DNA of 64,000 bases from CAYJPV01 sp964396055 (GCA_964396055.1 CAYNDV010000001.1:38517-102516), one strand, 5' to 3'. Positions 17,490 through 27,186 are shown, counted from the stretch's first letter. Notes: generated by a model not told the origin, from the sequence alone. Numbers and translations: made by a program.

Positions 17490-18491
17490 TTGAACGCACC
17501 CGTGACCGACCCGGAACGATTTGCGTACGATGGCGACTCCCCCTCCGCGGAGCCGATCTCCGGCGCCGTCGCATGGGTGCGGGTCGCGCCGCCTCGCCCG
17601 CCGCGGCGGCGCCTGTGGCTCCATGCGCTGCTCCTGGTCCTGACCCTCGTCACGACCACTGCGGTCGGCGGCAGCCACTGGCTGTCGTTCATCGCGGGCT
17701 TCCAGCCGGACCTGCCGCCATTCACGTGGCCGCAATACGCGCTCAACGGCCTGTGGTACGCCCTGACGATTCTGGCCATCCTCGGCGCGCACGAGGCCGG
17801 TCACTACCTGGCGTGCCGGTACTACGGCGTGGACGCGACGTTGCCCTACTTCCTGCCCGTGCCCCTGCCGCTGACCGGCACCGCCGGCGCCTTCATCAAG
17901 ATCCAGTCGCCCATCACATCCAAGCGCGTGCTGTTCGACGTCGGCATCGCGGGCCCGCTTGCCGGGTTCCTGGTGATGCTGCCGGCCCTCTTCGCGGGCG
18001 TCCGGATGTCGACATTGCTGCCGGTGCCGCCCGACTTCACCGGCGTGGAACTCGGCGAGCCGCTGCTGTTCCAGGCGGCCGCGTGGCTGGTCTGGGGCGA
18101 CGTGCCGGACACCCTCTCGCTGAACCTGCACCCGATGGCCTTTGCCGCCTGGTTCGGGATGCTGGCCACGGCCCTCAACCTGATTCCGATCGGGCAGTTC
18201 GACGGCGGCCACATCACCTACGCGGTGCTCGGACGGCACGCGCGCTGGGTGACGGTCGCGTCGGCCCTGTTCGCGATTGCCCTCAGCGTGTACTCGAGTT
18301 CCTGGATCGTGTGGACGATCCTCGCGCTGATCCTGCTGTGGCGGTTTGGCTGGCAGCACCCGCCCACCTGGGACGACCACGTGCCACTGGACCCGGCGCG
18401 GCGATGGCTGGCGCTCGTGGCGCTGGTCGTGCTCGTGCTGTGTTTCACGCCGGCGCCCATCTCGCCGCTGGATCTCGTCAGCACGCCGTAG
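17490..18491 (+). CDS. Site-2 protease family intramembrane metalloprotease (M50)
   Basis: A 333-residue integral membrane protease. HEAGH (residues 101-105) gives two zinc histidines and the catalytic Glu, and NLIPIGQFDGGH in a later helix gives the third ligand Asp. About seven hydrophobic segments are visible. There is no PDZ domain, which places it with the FtsH- or plant EGY1-like M50 group rather than RseP. Start codon choice is uncertain: TTG 17490 and GTG 17502 are in frame and no clear ribosome site exists. It follows the HU stop by 28 bp. Confidence 0.9.
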   Translation: MNAPVTDPERFAYDGDSPSAEPISGAVAWVRVAPPRPPRRRLWLHALLLVLTLVTTTAVGGSHWLSFIAGFQPDLPPFTWPQYALNGLWYALTILAILGAHEAGHYLACRYYGVDATLPYFLPVPLPLTGTAGAFIKIQSPITSKRVLFDVGIAGPLAGFLVMLPALFAGVRMSTLLPVPPDFTGVELGEPLLFQAAAWLVWGDVPDTLSLNLHPMAFAAWFGMLATALNLIPIGQFDGGHITYAVLGRHARWVTVASALFAIALSVYSSSWIVWTILALILLWRFGWQHPPTWDDHVPLDPARRWLALVALVVLVLCFTPAPISPLDLVSTP

Positions 18492-18632
18492 GGTTCCAAG
18501 TTCCACGTTCAAAGTTCCAGGTTCAGAGGTCCACGTTCCAGGTTCCACGTACCTGGCCGTCAACCTTGAACTGTGAACCTGGAACCTTGAACCGGCTGTG
18601 GCCCAACGGCCGAAGAGCCCAACGGCCGAACG
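18492..18632. repeat. Low-complexity GTTCC/GGTTC array plus 14-bp direct repeats
   Basis: The space between the convergent M50 and priA genes is almost wholly repeats. At 18493-18595 imperfect GTTCCA, GTTCAA and GTTCCAC units run in one orientation and then return as AACCTTGAAC and GAACCTGGAACC, so the two halves can pair. At 18601-18614 and 18617-18630 the unit GCCCAACGGCCGAA is exactly repeated. No gene is present. Confidence 0.8.
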
Positions 18633-18637
18633 GCCCT

Positions 18638-21142
18638 CTACAACACCGTCATCGGATCGACGTCGATCGTGGCCCGCCGGCGCAGGTCCGGGCGTTCGCC
18701 GAGCGCCCCGAGCACGGCCTCGCGCATGGCGATGCGCGCGGCGGGCACGCCCTTGACGAAGAACTGCGCGCGATGCTCGCCCTTGATACGCGCCAGCGGT
18801 GCCGTGGCCGGCCCGAGCACGACAAAGGCGCCGGGGCGCGGCATGCGTTGCGTGATGCGGGTCACCAGTTCGCCCGCGGCCTGCATGGCCGCGCTCAGCG
18901 AGGGCCCGCGGACGAGCCCATTGATCAGGGCCACGGCCGGCGGGTACCGCATGGCCGTCCGGTACCGGATCTCGTCGCCGAAGAAGGCCCGGTAATCCTG
19001 CCGTTGCGCGTGGCGGATGGCGTAGTGGTCGGGGCACAGGGTCTGGATGACGGCCTCGCCCGGCGCGTCGCCCCTCCCGGCGCGGCCCACCACCTGGGTC
19101 AGCAACTGGAATGTCCGCTCCGCGGCCCGGAAGTCGGCCAGGCCGAGGCCGACATCGGCGGAGATGACGCCCACCAGCGTGACGCGCGGGAAGTCGTGGC
19201 CCTTGGCGATCATCTGCGTGCCGATGAGGATGTCGATGCGGCCGCGGCCGAAGTCACCCAGGATCCCGGGCAGCGCGCCGCGGCGGCGGACGACGTCGCG
19301 ATCCAGGCGCGCCACGCGCGCGCCGGGGAACCGGTCCTGCACCTCGCGTTCCACCCGCTCGGTGCCGTACCCCATCAGTTCCAGGTACGGCGCGCCGCAC
19401 GTGGGGCACGTGCGCGGCACGCGGCGGCTGTGGCCGCAGTAGTGGCACGACGCGGCGCCACGCCCGTACACCACCAGGGACACGCTGCAGTTGGGGCACT
19501 CCACGCTGCCGCCGCACTGGCGGCAGAAGACCGCCGTGGACAATCCGCGCCGGTTCAGCAGGAGCAGCGACTGCTCCCGCCGATCGAGGCGCGCCCGCAG
19601 GTGTTCCAGGAGGCACGCGCTCAGCACCGTGTCGGGCCCCGACTGCGCCAGTTCGTCCCGCATGTTCACGACGTGCACGGCTGCCAGCGGGCGATCGGCC
19701 ACGCGCCGATCCAGGGCAATCAGCGTGTACCGCCCCGCCGTCGCGTGGGCGTACGATTCCATCGACGGCGTGGCCGACCCCAGGACCACCAGGGCGCCCG
19801 CGTGCTTCGCACGCACGATGGCCACGTCGCGGCCGTGGTAGCGCGGGCTTTCGTCCTGCTTGTAGGAGCCGTCATGCTCCTCGTCGACGACGATGAGGCC
19901 GACCCGATCGAGCGGGGCGAACACGGCCGATCTCGTGCCCACTACCACGCTGACCTCCCCCCGGCGGATCCGATGCCACTGATCGTGGCGCTCGCCGTTG
20001 GACAGGCCGCTGTGCTGCACCGCCACCCGGGCGCCGAACGTGCCGCGGAAGGTGGCCGCCAGCGCCGGCGTCAGGCCGATCTCCGGGACGAGCACGAGGA
20101 CCCCGGCACCGCCGGCCGCCACGTGTTCGGCCAGTCGGAGGTACAGCTCCGTCTTGCCGCTGCCTGTGACGCCGTGCACCAGCGCCACGCCGAAGGTGCC
20201 CGCGTCCTTCAGGTCGCGCAGCGCCGCCAGGGCGTGCTCCTGCTCGGGGGTCAGCACCATCCGCTCGCCGCGCGCCGGGACCGTCTCGCGTCCCCAGGGG
20301 CCCGTGAAGGGATCGCGATCCACCGGCCGCCGGACGATCGTCAGCAGACCGCGCAGTTCGAGGCGGTGCAGGCCGTCGGCCGGCAGGCGCCGCTCGCGCA
20401 GGTCGGCCGTGGTGAGGCCATCGGTGGTGGCGGCCAGCGCCGCCAGCAGTTCGTGTTGTCGCGGCCCGAGTCCCCGGGCGACCCCGGGGTCCTGGCGCCG
20501 CGCGGCGATCTCGCGCCCGTGCGCCGTCAGCGAGACATGGCGTTCGGTCTTGTAGGCGTGGCGGCCGCCTTCCAGCACGACGGCCGTCGAGACCAGGCCG
20601 GCGCGTTCGAGGGCCCTGAGGACGGCCAGCACCGGCACAGGCCGGACCCGCCCGAGCGCCTTCGTGAGACGGGACCTCACCGTCGTCGCCGCCGCCCTGG
20701 GGCCCGCCGCGATCACCCGCAGCGTCTCGCGCTGCAGTCCGGTCAGGCCGTCCACGCCCTCGAGGGTCAGCACGCGCTCGCCCTCCGGCGTCAGGTCCAC
20801 GACCTTCCGCGTTTCCATCGTCGAGAGCGGCGGCATGGCGGCGGCCAGCGCTTCACCTGGCGCGCTGGCGTAATACTCCGCGACCCACAGAGCCAGGGTG
20901 ACGCTCGCCGCCGGCAGGAACGGCCCGTCGTCCAGGATGTCCGCGACGTCCTTGAGGGCGTCGTCCGCGCCGGGCTCGGGCGCGTCGCCGCCGGTCGCGA
21001 CCACGCACCCGGTCAGCAGCCGCGGCCCCACCGGCACGACAACCCGGGCACCGGGCACCGGGAGTTCGAGATCGTCGGGCACGCGGTACGTCAGGAGATC
21101 CAGCAGCGGGACGGGCACCGCCACCGACACGAGGCGCGCCAT
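18638..21142 (-). CDS. priA: Primosomal replication restart helicase PriA
   Basis: An 834-residue SF2 helicase that reloads the replisome at stalled forks. The N-terminal fork-binding domain is followed by Walker A GVTGSGKTEL, the DEEHD Walker B box, the zinc-binding cysteine cluster (CRQCGGSVECPNC, CHYCGH, CPTCG) and the C-terminal QVVGRAGRG motif VI region. An extended segment between residues 150 and 300 contains winged-helix-like sequence. It is the last gene of the minus run that starts with ugd, 4 bp after the udg stop codon. Confidence 0.95.
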   Translation of the reverse strand: MARLVSVAVPVPLLDLLTYRVPDDLELPVPGARVVVPVGPRLLTGCVVATGGDAPEPGADDALKDVADILDDGPFLPAASVTLALWVAEYYASAPGEALAAAMPPLSTMETRKVVDLTPEGERVLTLEGVDGLTGLQRETLRVIAAGPRAAATTVRSRLTKALGRVRPVPVLAVLRALERAGLVSTAVVLEGGRHAYKTERHVSLTAHGREIAARRQDPGVARGLGPRQHELLAALAATTDGLTTADLRERRLPADGLHRLELRGLLTIVRRPVDRDPFTGPWGRETVPARGERMVLTPEQEHALAALRDLKDAGTFGVALVHGVTGSGKTELYLRLAEHVAAGGAGVLVLVPEIGLTPALAATFRGTFGARVAVQHSGLSNGERHDQWHRIRRGEVSVVVGTRSAVFAPLDRVGLIVVDEEHDGSYKQDESPRYHGRDVAIVRAKHAGALVVLGSATPSMESYAHATAGRYTLIALDRRVADRPLAAVHVVNMRDELAQSGPDTVLSACLLEHLRARLDRREQSLLLLNRRGLSTAVFCRQCGGSVECPNCSVSLVVYGRGAASCHYCGHSRRVPRTCPTCGAPYLELMGYGTERVEREVQDRFPGARVARLDRDVVRRRGALPGILGDFGRGRIDILIGTQMIAKGHDFPRVTLVGVISADVGLGLADFRAAERTFQLLTQVVGRAGRGDAPGEAVIQTLCPDHYAIRHAQRQDYRAFFGDEIRYRTAMRYPPAVALINGLVRGPSLSAAMQAAGELVTRITQRMPRPGAFVVLGPATAPLARIKGEHRAQFFVKGVPAARIAMREAVLGALGERPDLRRRATIDVDPMTVL

Positions 21143-21146
21143 CGCG

Positions 21147-21926
21147 CTACGCTCCGGCGTCCGGAGAGGCCGCCAGCAGATCGCGCACCTTCTTCATGTC
21201 CTCCCACACCTCACGCTTGCTCGACGGATTGCGCAGCAGGTACGCGGGATGAAAGGTCGGGATAAGGATGGCGTCCCCGTAGGTGAACGCCCGCCCGCGC
21301 AGCCGGCTGATGGGGTCGCTGGACCGGAGCAGCGTCCGCGCCGCGAAGGTACCCAGCGCCACGATCACGCGCGGACGGATCACGCGCACCTGCCGGAACA
21401 GGAACGGTTCGCAGGTGTCCACTTCGTCCGGCTCGGGATTGCGGTTGCCCGGCGGCCGGCACTTGATCACGTTGGCGATGTACACGTCGTCGCGCGTGAG
21501 ACCGATGGCCTCGATGATCTTCGTCAGCAACTGGCCGGCGCGGCCCACGAACGGGATGCCCTGGAGGTCCTCGTCCTGGCCCGGTGCCTCGCCCACGAAC
21601 ATCAGATCGGCGTCGGGGTTCCCCACGCCGAACACGACCTGCGTCCGGCCGAGTTCGTGCAGCTTGCACCGGGAGCAGTCCGGGCCGATCTCGGCACGGA
21701 TGACGTCGAGCGTCTCTGCCGGCTGGGCTGCCGCCGCCAGAACGCCTGCCGCGGCTGCGCCCGGGGGCTCCGCATCCGGTTCCTGCCCGTGGCGCGAGGA
21801 CGGCCGAGGGGCCGCGAGGTCGGCACGCGCCCGCCAGGCCGGGTCGCCCGAGACGCCCTCCACGCCGAGTTCGGCAAAGAACCGCAGGTGCTCGGCCAGC
21901 GCGCGGCGGGAGTCGCGGTTGTCCAT
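21147..21926 (-). CDS. Family 4 uracil-DNA glycosylase (Fe-S type)
   Basis: A 259-residue protein. The catalytic core (about residues 85-250) has the family-4 motifs GEAPGQDED and HPAYLLRNPS. The Fe-S cysteines are in CSRCKL, in the KCRPPGNRNP loop and in DTCEP. The family removes uracil from deaminated DNA. The first 80 residues are an Ala/Pro-rich N-terminal extension with a short helix, often found in this group and sometimes annotated as phage SPO1 polymerase-like. It lies between coaBC and priA with gaps of 9 and 4 bp. Confidence 0.93.
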   Translation of the reverse strand: MDNRDSRRALAEHLRFFAELGVEGVSGDPAWRARADLAAPRPSSRHGQEPDAEPPGAAAAGVLAAAAQPAETLDVIRAEIGPDCSRCKLHELGRTQVVFGVGNPDADLMFVGEAPGQDEDLQGIPFVGRAGQLLTKIIEAIGLTRDDVYIANVIKCRPPGNRNPEPDEVDTCEPFLFRQVRVIRPRVIVALGTFAARTLLRSSDPISRLRGRAFTYGDAILIPTFHPAYLLRNPSSKREVWEDMKKVRDLLAASPDAGA

Positions 21927-21935
21927 CCGTGGCTC

Positions 21936-23150
21936 CTACGCGCGCGGCGCCCGGCCGGCCATGAGGTGGGCCGCGCGAACGAGAATGGCATCCGCCAGGG
22001 CCGCCTTCGATTGCAGGGGCAGCACTTCTTCTCCGTCGGCGGCGACCAGGGTTGCGGCGTTGGTATCGACGTCGAAGCCGGCGTCGGTCCTCGACACGTC
22101 GTTCGCCACGACGAGGTCCACCATCTTCGATGTCAGCTTTCCCCGCGCGCGATCGATGACGTTGTCCGTCTCGGCCGAAAAGCCGACGAGCACGGGCCAG
22201 CCGGCGCCGCCCGCCGCGCGGCGCGCGCCCAGAGTGGCGAGGATGTCCGTCGTCGGTTCGAGGTCGAGCGTGATGCGGCCGGCCTGCTTGCGGACTTTCT
22301 GCGCGGCGGTCGTCACCGGCTGGTAGTCCGCCACCGCCGCCGCCATCACCACGAGATCGGCCCCGGCGGCGTGCTCAAAGATGGCGGCGGCCATCTCGGA
22401 GGCGCGGCGCACCCGCACGACGGTCACGCCGGCGGGATCGAGGAGCCGCGACGGCCCGCTGACGAGCGTGACCGACGCGCCCCGGCTGGCGGCGGCTGCG
22501 GCAATCGCGTAGCCCATCTTCCCGCTCGACCGGTTGCCGAGGAACCGGACCGGGTCGAGGTCCTCGTAGGTCGGCCCGGCACTCACCACGACGCGCCGGC
22601 CCGCCCACGAGGTGTCACCGCGAACCAGCCGGTCCGCGGCCGCCACGATCGCGTCGGGTTCGGCCAGCCGCCCCTTGCCCACCCAGCCGCAGGCCAGATA
22701 CCCCGCTCCCGGCTCGACGAACCGGACGCCGCGCGCGCCGAGCGTGGCCAGGTTCGCCTGCACGGCCGGGTGCTCCAGCATGTGCGAGTTCATCGCCGGG
22801 GCCACCAGGACCGGCGCCTTCGTCGCGAGGTAGAGCGCCGACAGGAAGTCGTCGGCGATGCCGTGCGCGAACTTGCCGAGGATGTTCGCCGTGGCCGGTG
22901 CGACGAGCAGCAGGGCGATATCCGACGCGATGGCAATGTGTTCGATGTCGGCGTTCGCGCCGGCGGTCCACTGCGACGTGACGACCCGGCGCCGCGTGAT
23001 CGCCTCAAAGGTTACGGGGCCCACGAACCGCCGGGCGTTCCGGGTCATGACGGCGACGACGTCGTGGCCGGCCTTCTGCAGGCCGCGAGCCACTTCGACC
23101 GCCTTGTAGGCGCCGATGCCGCCGGTCACGCCGAGCGCAATGAGTGCCAT
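21936..23150 (-). CDS. coaBC: Bifunctional CoaBC, coenzyme A biosynthesis
   Basis: A 404-residue fusion. The N-terminal flavoprotein decarboxylase (CoaC, about 1-185) shows GVTGGIGAYKA, the substrate-contact APAMNSHML segment and the Cys-containing loop AGYLACGWVGKGRL. The C-terminal ligase (CoaB, about 190-400) has SAGPTYEDLDPVRFLGNRSSGKMGYA and VGFSAETDN. It converts 4-phosphopantothenate plus cysteine to 4-phosphopantetheine. The order gmk-coaBC is widespread, usually with rpoZ between them; here only 22 bp separate them and rpoZ is absent. Confidence 0.96.
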   Translation of the reverse strand: MALIALGVTGGIGAYKAVEVARGLQKAGHDVVAVMTRNARRFVGPVTFEAITRRRVVTSQWTAGANADIEHIAIASDIALLLVAPATANILGKFAHGIADDFLSALYLATKAPVLVAPAMNSHMLEHPAVQANLATLGARGVRFVEPGAGYLACGWVGKGRLAEPDAIVAAADRLVRGDTSWAGRRVVVSAGPTYEDLDPVRFLGNRSSGKMGYAIAAAAASRGASVTLVSGPSRLLDPAGVTVVRVRRASEMAAAIFEHAAGADLVVMAAAVADYQPVTTAAQKVRKQAGRITLDLEPTTDILATLGARRAAGGAGWPVLVGFSAETDNVIDRARGKLTSKMVDLVVANDVSRTDAGFDVDTNAATLVAADGEEVLPLQSKAALADAILVRAAHLMAGRAPRA

Positions 23151-23172
23151 GTCGGTGCTCCCGCCCCGTCCG

Positions 23173-23814
23173 TCACGGTCCGGCCGGCGGCTCGAAGGTG
23201 GCGGCGATCGACGCCGCGCGCGCGGCGCGCGCCGACAGGCGCGCCCGTGAGGCGAGGATGATGGCCCGCAGTTCCGCCACCGCGCGGTCCAGTTCGTCGT
23301 TCACGACCACGAAATCGTACTCCGGATACGCGCGCATCTCGTCGCGGGCGACCGTCAACCGGCGGGCGATGGCGTCGTCGGGATCCTGGCCGCGTCCCCG
23401 GAGCCGGGCCTCGAGCGCTGCGGCCGACGGCGGCAGCAGGAACACGGTCACCACCGGCACGCCCCGGCGCCGCACCAGGCGTGCGCCCTGCACGTCGATG
23501 ACGAGCACCACGTCGAGGCCCGCCGCCAGCAGGCGTTCGGTCTCCACGACGCCGGTGCCGTAGAGGTGGCCGAAGACGTCCGCCCACTCGAGGAACTGAT
23601 CGCCGGCGATCATGGTCTCGAATCGCGCCCGGGAGACGAAATGATAGGCGCTCCCGTCGAGTTCCCCCGGGCGCGCGGCACGGCTCGTGAACGACCGCGA
23701 TCGCACGAGGCCCTCGGTCTGCCGGATGACCTCTTCCACGACCGTCGTCTTGCCCGCGCCCGACGGCGCGGACACGATGAACAGGCAGCCGCGCGGACGG
23801 TCCTCACTCGACAT
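23173..23814 (-). CDS. gmk: Guanylate kinase
   Basis: A 213-residue P-loop kinase that phosphorylates GMP/dGMP. Walker A APSGAGKT is at residues 16-23; the GMP-binding region RSFTSRAARPGELDGSAYHFVS and the lid with RLRGRGQDPDDAIARRL are typical. The start overlaps the yicC stop by 11 bp, indicating coupled translation. Confidence 0.96.
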   Translation of the reverse strand: MSSEDRPRGCLFIVSAPSGAGKTTVVEEVIRQTEGLVRSRSFTSRAARPGELDGSAYHFVSRARFETMIAGDQFLEWADVFGHLYGTGVVETERLLAAGLDVVLVIDVQGARLVRRRGVPVVTVFLLPPSAAALEARLRGRGQDPDDAIARRLTVARDEMRAYPEYDFVVVNDELDRAVAELRAIILASRARLSARAARAASIAATFEPPAGP

Positions 23815-24697
23815 TCTGCACCTGCTCGCGCATCTTCTCGAGTTCCGCCTTGGCTGACACGATCAGCTCCGTGACGCCGGTGCCGTCGGCCTTCGATCCC
23901 ATCGTGTTGATCTCCCGGTTCATCTCCTGCAGCAGGAAGTCCAGCTTGCGCCCGCACGGCTCGGCGCTGTCGCTGAGCGACGCCCACTGCGCGGCGTGGG
24001 CCCGGAACCGCACCACTTCCTCGCTGATGTCGGATCGCGCCGCGAAACGGACGATCTCCTGGGAGAGGGCCCCGCGGTCCACGGCCAGGTCGGCGGTGAG
24101 TTCGTCGAGGCGCGCGGCGAGGCGCGCCTTCAGCGCCCCTTCGCCCGCCAGCGCCGCCGCCGCGATGCGCTCGACCATCCCGCTGACGGCCGCGAGGCGG
24201 CCGTCGAGGTCCGCGCGCAGCAGGGCGCCCTCGTGCGTGCGCATCCCGTCGAGGTCGACCAGCGCCGCCTCGACGGCCAGTTCGACCGCGTCTTCGACCA
24301 GGCGCTGGCCGTCCCCGTCCAGATCCACCGGGGCCTCCCGGATGCTGAACGCCTGCGGGAAGCGGAGCAGGTCGCCCGGGGTCAGCCGCCCGTCGACGAA
24401 CCCGTCAGCACGAGCCCGCTCGACGGCCGCGCCCACGGCGGCGGCCAGCGCCCGGTTCAACTCCACCGACACGGCCGGTTCCTGCCGCAGGGACACCGAC
24501 ACCGCGACTTCGACCCGGCCGCGCGCCACGTGCTGCTGCACGAGTGCCCGCAGCCGCGGCTCCCGGCTGGTGGCCAGGGCGGGCACGCGCAGCTGCAGAT
24601 CGAGGTAGCGGTGGTTCACGGATCGGACGGTGACGCCGATCGTGGCGCGATCGTCCTCGCGGGTCTTGGCGGCAAAGCCGGTCATGCTCTTGATCAT
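23804..24697 (-). CDS. yicC: YicC-family endoribonuclease
   Basis: A 297-residue YicC protein. Family members are hexameric or clamp-like endoribonucleases implicated in small RNA turnover. The starting MIKSMTGFA, the NHRYLDLQLRVP segment and the C-terminal KLDFLLQEMNREINTMGSKA and LIVSAKAELEKMREQVQNVE are hallmark sequences. yicC-gmk is a classical gene pair. It begins 27 bp after the ABC exporter gene. Confidence 0.94.
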   Translation of the reverse strand: MIKSMTGFAAKTREDDRATIGVTVRSVNHRYLDLQLRVPALATSREPRLRALVQQHVARGRVEVAVSVSLRQEPAVSVELNRALAAAVGAAVERARADGFVDGRLTPGDLLRFPQAFSIREAPVDLDGDGQRLVEDAVELAVEAALVDLDGMRTHEGALLRADLDGRLAAVSGMVERIAAAALAGEGALKARLAARLDELTADLAVDRGALSQEIVRFAARSDISEEVVRFRAHAAQWASLSDSAEPCGRKLDFLLQEMNREINTMGSKADGTGVTELIVSAKAELEKMREQVQNVE

Positions 24698-24724
24698 GCG
24701 TGCGGGCCTCTCCTGCGGCCCGGT

Positions 24725-26479
24725 CTATCCCTGGCCTGGACGGGTCCTGCGGCGATCCTCAGCGAACTGCACGGCGTGCAGCGCCGCGTAGACCCCCCCG
24801 GGTTTCGCGATCAGGTCCTCGTGGCGGCCGGTTTCCGCCACCCGTCCGCCGTCGAGGACGACGATCAGGTCGGCGCGCTGCACCGTCGACAGGCGGTGCG
24901 CGATCACGATGGACGTCCGTCCGCGCATGAGGTTCGCCAGGGCGTCCTGCACCAGGGCCTCGGACTCGGGGTCCAGCGAGGACGTGGCTTCGTCGAGGAT
25001 CAGGATGGGCGGGTCCTTGATGAGCGCGCGGGCGATCGCCAGGCGCTGCCGCTGGCCGCCGGACAGGCGCTGCCCGCGCTCGCCAATCACCGTGCGGTAC
25101 CCGCGCGGCATGCCGACGATGAACTCGTGGGCGCGGGCGGAGCGCGCGGCCGCTTCGATCTCGGCCTCGGTCGCGCCCGGCTTCCCGTAGGCGATGTTCG
25201 CCGCCACGGTGTCGTCGAACAGCACCGTCTCCTGGGTCACCATGCCGATCTGGCCGCGCAGTGAGGCCAGCGCCACCTGGCGGATATCCACGCCGTCGAT
25301 GGTGATGCACCCGTCGGTGACGTCGTAGAAGCGCGGGATGAGATTGGCCAGGCTCGTCTTGCCCGCGCCGCTGCGGCCGACGACGGCCACCGTCTGGCCG
25401 GCCCGGGCCTCGAAGGAGACGCCGTTGAGCGCGCGTTTGCCTTCCGCGTCCTCGTAGCCGAAGAGCACCCGGTCGAACGTCAGGCGGTCGCGCAGCGGGC
25501 CCAGCGCCGGGGCGCCCGGGCGGTCTTCGACCTCGGTGTGGGTGTCGAGCAGTTCGAAGATCCGATCCGACGCCGCCGCCGCCTGCTGCAGGTTCGCGTT
25601 CACGCGGCTCAGCTTCTTGAGCGGCGTGTACATCATCAGCAGCACGGCCACGAAGGCCGTGAACTGCCCCTGGGACATCCGGGCGGCCCCGATTTCACGC
25701 GCGCCGTACCACAGGGCCGCCGCGATGGCGACGCCGCCGAACAGTTCCATGATGGGCGGCAGCATCGAGAGCGCCGCCGTGACCTTCATGTTCGCGCGAT
25801 AGAGCGCCCGGCCCGCCGCCGCGAACCGGGCGGCTTCCCGCGCCTCCGCCCCGAAGGCCTTCACGATCCGGTGGCCGGTGTAGGCCTCCACGGCCACGTG
25901 CGACAGGTGCTCCTGATGCTCCTGGCTGAGGCGCGTCGTCTGGCGCAGCTTGCGGCCGAGATTCACCAGCGGGTAGAGGATGACCGGCGCGGCGGTGAGG
26001 CACACCAGCGTCAGGCGCGCGTCCCAGTACAGCAGCAGCGACACCGACCCGATGACCGCCATCGACTCCCGCACGAGATCCACCAGCGTGTCGGACGCGG
26101 CCTGCTGCACCTGCGCGATGTCGTTGGTGAGCCGCGACAGCAGCTGGCCGCTGCTGCGCGCCTTGAAGAAGGCGGCGGACTGCCCGAGGGTGTGCCGGAA
26201 CATGCGGTTGCGCAGGTCCTCGACCACCCGCTGGCCCACGTCCGTCATCAGGTACGACGAGGCAAAGGCCCCCGCGCCCTTCACCAGGTACCCGATCACC
26301 ACCGCGCTGATCGCGAACCCCACCCGGCGCTGGTTCGACAGCACGTCGTCGAAGATGGGCATGATCAGCCAGCCGAGGAACGCCTGCGCCCCGCCGTAGG
26401 CCGCCATCGCCCCCAGGGCCAGCGCCAGGCGCCCGCGGTAGATCTTCGCCGCGCTCAGCAGTCGGACCAGCGATCTCAC
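24725..26479 (-). CDS. msbA: MsbA-like ABC transporter (fused permease-ATPase)
   Basis: A 584-residue half-transporter. Six membrane helices (about 12-310) are followed by an ABC domain with GRSGAGKTS Walker A, the LSGGQRQRLAIARAL signature and ILILDEATSSLD Walker B, and the D and H loops (AHRLSTVQ). MsbA-type exporters flip lipid A or other lipid-linked products; neighbours for UDP-sugar synthesis and a polyprenol-type GT2 make a glycolipid or LPS substrate likely. The GTG start overlaps the preceding GT2 stop as GTGA, which fixes the start. Confidence 0.9.
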   Translation of the reverse strand: MRSLVRLLSAAKIYRGRLALALGAMAAYGGAQAFLGWLIMPIFDDVLSNQRRVGFAISAVVIGYLVKGAGAFASSYLMTDVGQRVVEDLRNRMFRHTLGQSAAFFKARSSGQLLSRLTNDIAQVQQAASDTLVDLVRESMAVIGSVSLLLYWDARLTLVCLTAAPVILYPLVNLGRKLRQTTRLSQEHQEHLSHVAVEAYTGHRIVKAFGAEAREAARFAAAGRALYRANMKVTAALSMLPPIMELFGGVAIAAALWYGAREIGAARMSQGQFTAFVAVLLMMYTPLKKLSRVNANLQQAAAASDRIFELLDTHTEVEDRPGAPALGPLRDRLTFDRVLFGYEDAEGKRALNGVSFEARAGQTVAVVGRSGAGKTSLANLIPRFYDVTDGCITIDGVDIRQVALASLRGQIGMVTQETVLFDDTVAANIAYGKPGATEAEIEAAARSARAHEFIVGMPRGYRTVIGERGQRLSGGQRQRLAIARALIKDPPILILDEATSSLDPESEALVQDALANLMRGRTSIVIAHRLSTVQRADLIVVLDGGRVAETGRHEDLIAKPGGVYAALHAVQFAEDRRRTRPGQG

Positions 26480-27186
26480 TCGGTGAACCGGTAGCGGATG
26501 AGCACCCACAGCGCAACGACGCCGTCGCGCCAGGTGATCTTCTTGCCTTCCTCGTAGCCTCGCCCATCGTAGGTGATGGGCACCTCGTAGACGCGGTAGT
26601 GCCGCTTGAAGATCTTGGCCGTCAGCTCGGGCTCGATGCCGAACCCGTTCGACCGCAGCGAGAAGGACCGGAGCACCTCGGCGCGCATCACCTTGTAGCA
26701 CGTCTCCATGTCGGAGAGCATCGTGTTGTACAGCACGTTGGTGATGAGCGTGAGCAGCCGGTTGCCCAGGTAGTGCGAAAACAGGAAGACCCGGTGGCGC
26801 CCGAGGAACCGCGACCCGTAGACGACATCGGCGCGCCCCTGGCAGATGAGTTCGATCAACTGCGGGTACTCCTCCGGGGAGTACTCCAGGTCCGCATCCT
26901 GGATGACCACCAGGTCGCCGGTGACCTCCTGGAACCCGCGCCGCAGTGCCGACCCCTTGCCGGCGTTGCGTGGCTGGAGCACGAGCGTGAACCCCAGTTC
27001 GGCCTGGAGCCGGGCCAGGATCTCCCGGCTTCGGTCCGTCGAGCAGTCGTCCACCACGATCAGCTCGACCCGCACCGGCACGGCGAACACCCGGCGGATG
27101 ATCTCCTCGACCGTCGCCTCTTCGTTGTAGACCGGCATCACCACCGAGAGCAGCGGATCGGTCAGCACGCCCCGTAGTCCGGCCAT
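26476..27186 (-). CDS. GT2 glycosyltransferase, dolichyl/polyprenyl-phosphate mannosyltransferase-like
   Basis: A 236-residue GT-A enzyme without transmembrane anchors. Motifs SVVMPVYNEEATVEEII, VDDCSTD and the DxD box DADLEY are intact, and SDMETCYKVMRAEV fits the DPM1-like subgroup that transfers a hexose from a nucleotide sugar to a polyprenyl phosphate. Only 3 bp separate it from galE, and its stop overlaps the exporter start. The sugar and lipid acceptor are not predictable. Confidence 0.9.
   Translation of the reverse strand: MAGLRGVLTDPLLSVVMPVYNEEATVEEIIRRVFAVPVRVELIVVDDCSTDRSREILARLQAELGFTLVLQPRNAGKGSALRRGFQEVTGDLVVIQDADLEYSPEEYPQLIELICQGRADVVYGSRFLGRHRVFLFSHYLGNRLLTLITNVLYNTMLSDMETCYKVMRAEVLRSFSLRSNGFGIEPELTAKIFKRHYRVYEVPITYDGRGYEEGKKITWRDGVVALWVLIRYRFTE

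Noticed and set aside
17573..21265. Uninterrupted plus-strand frame of about 1230 codons across M50 and priA
   Set aside because: Out-of-frame with the M50 gene and antisense to priA; composition is low-complexity Arg/Ala/Gly and no motifs are recognisable.
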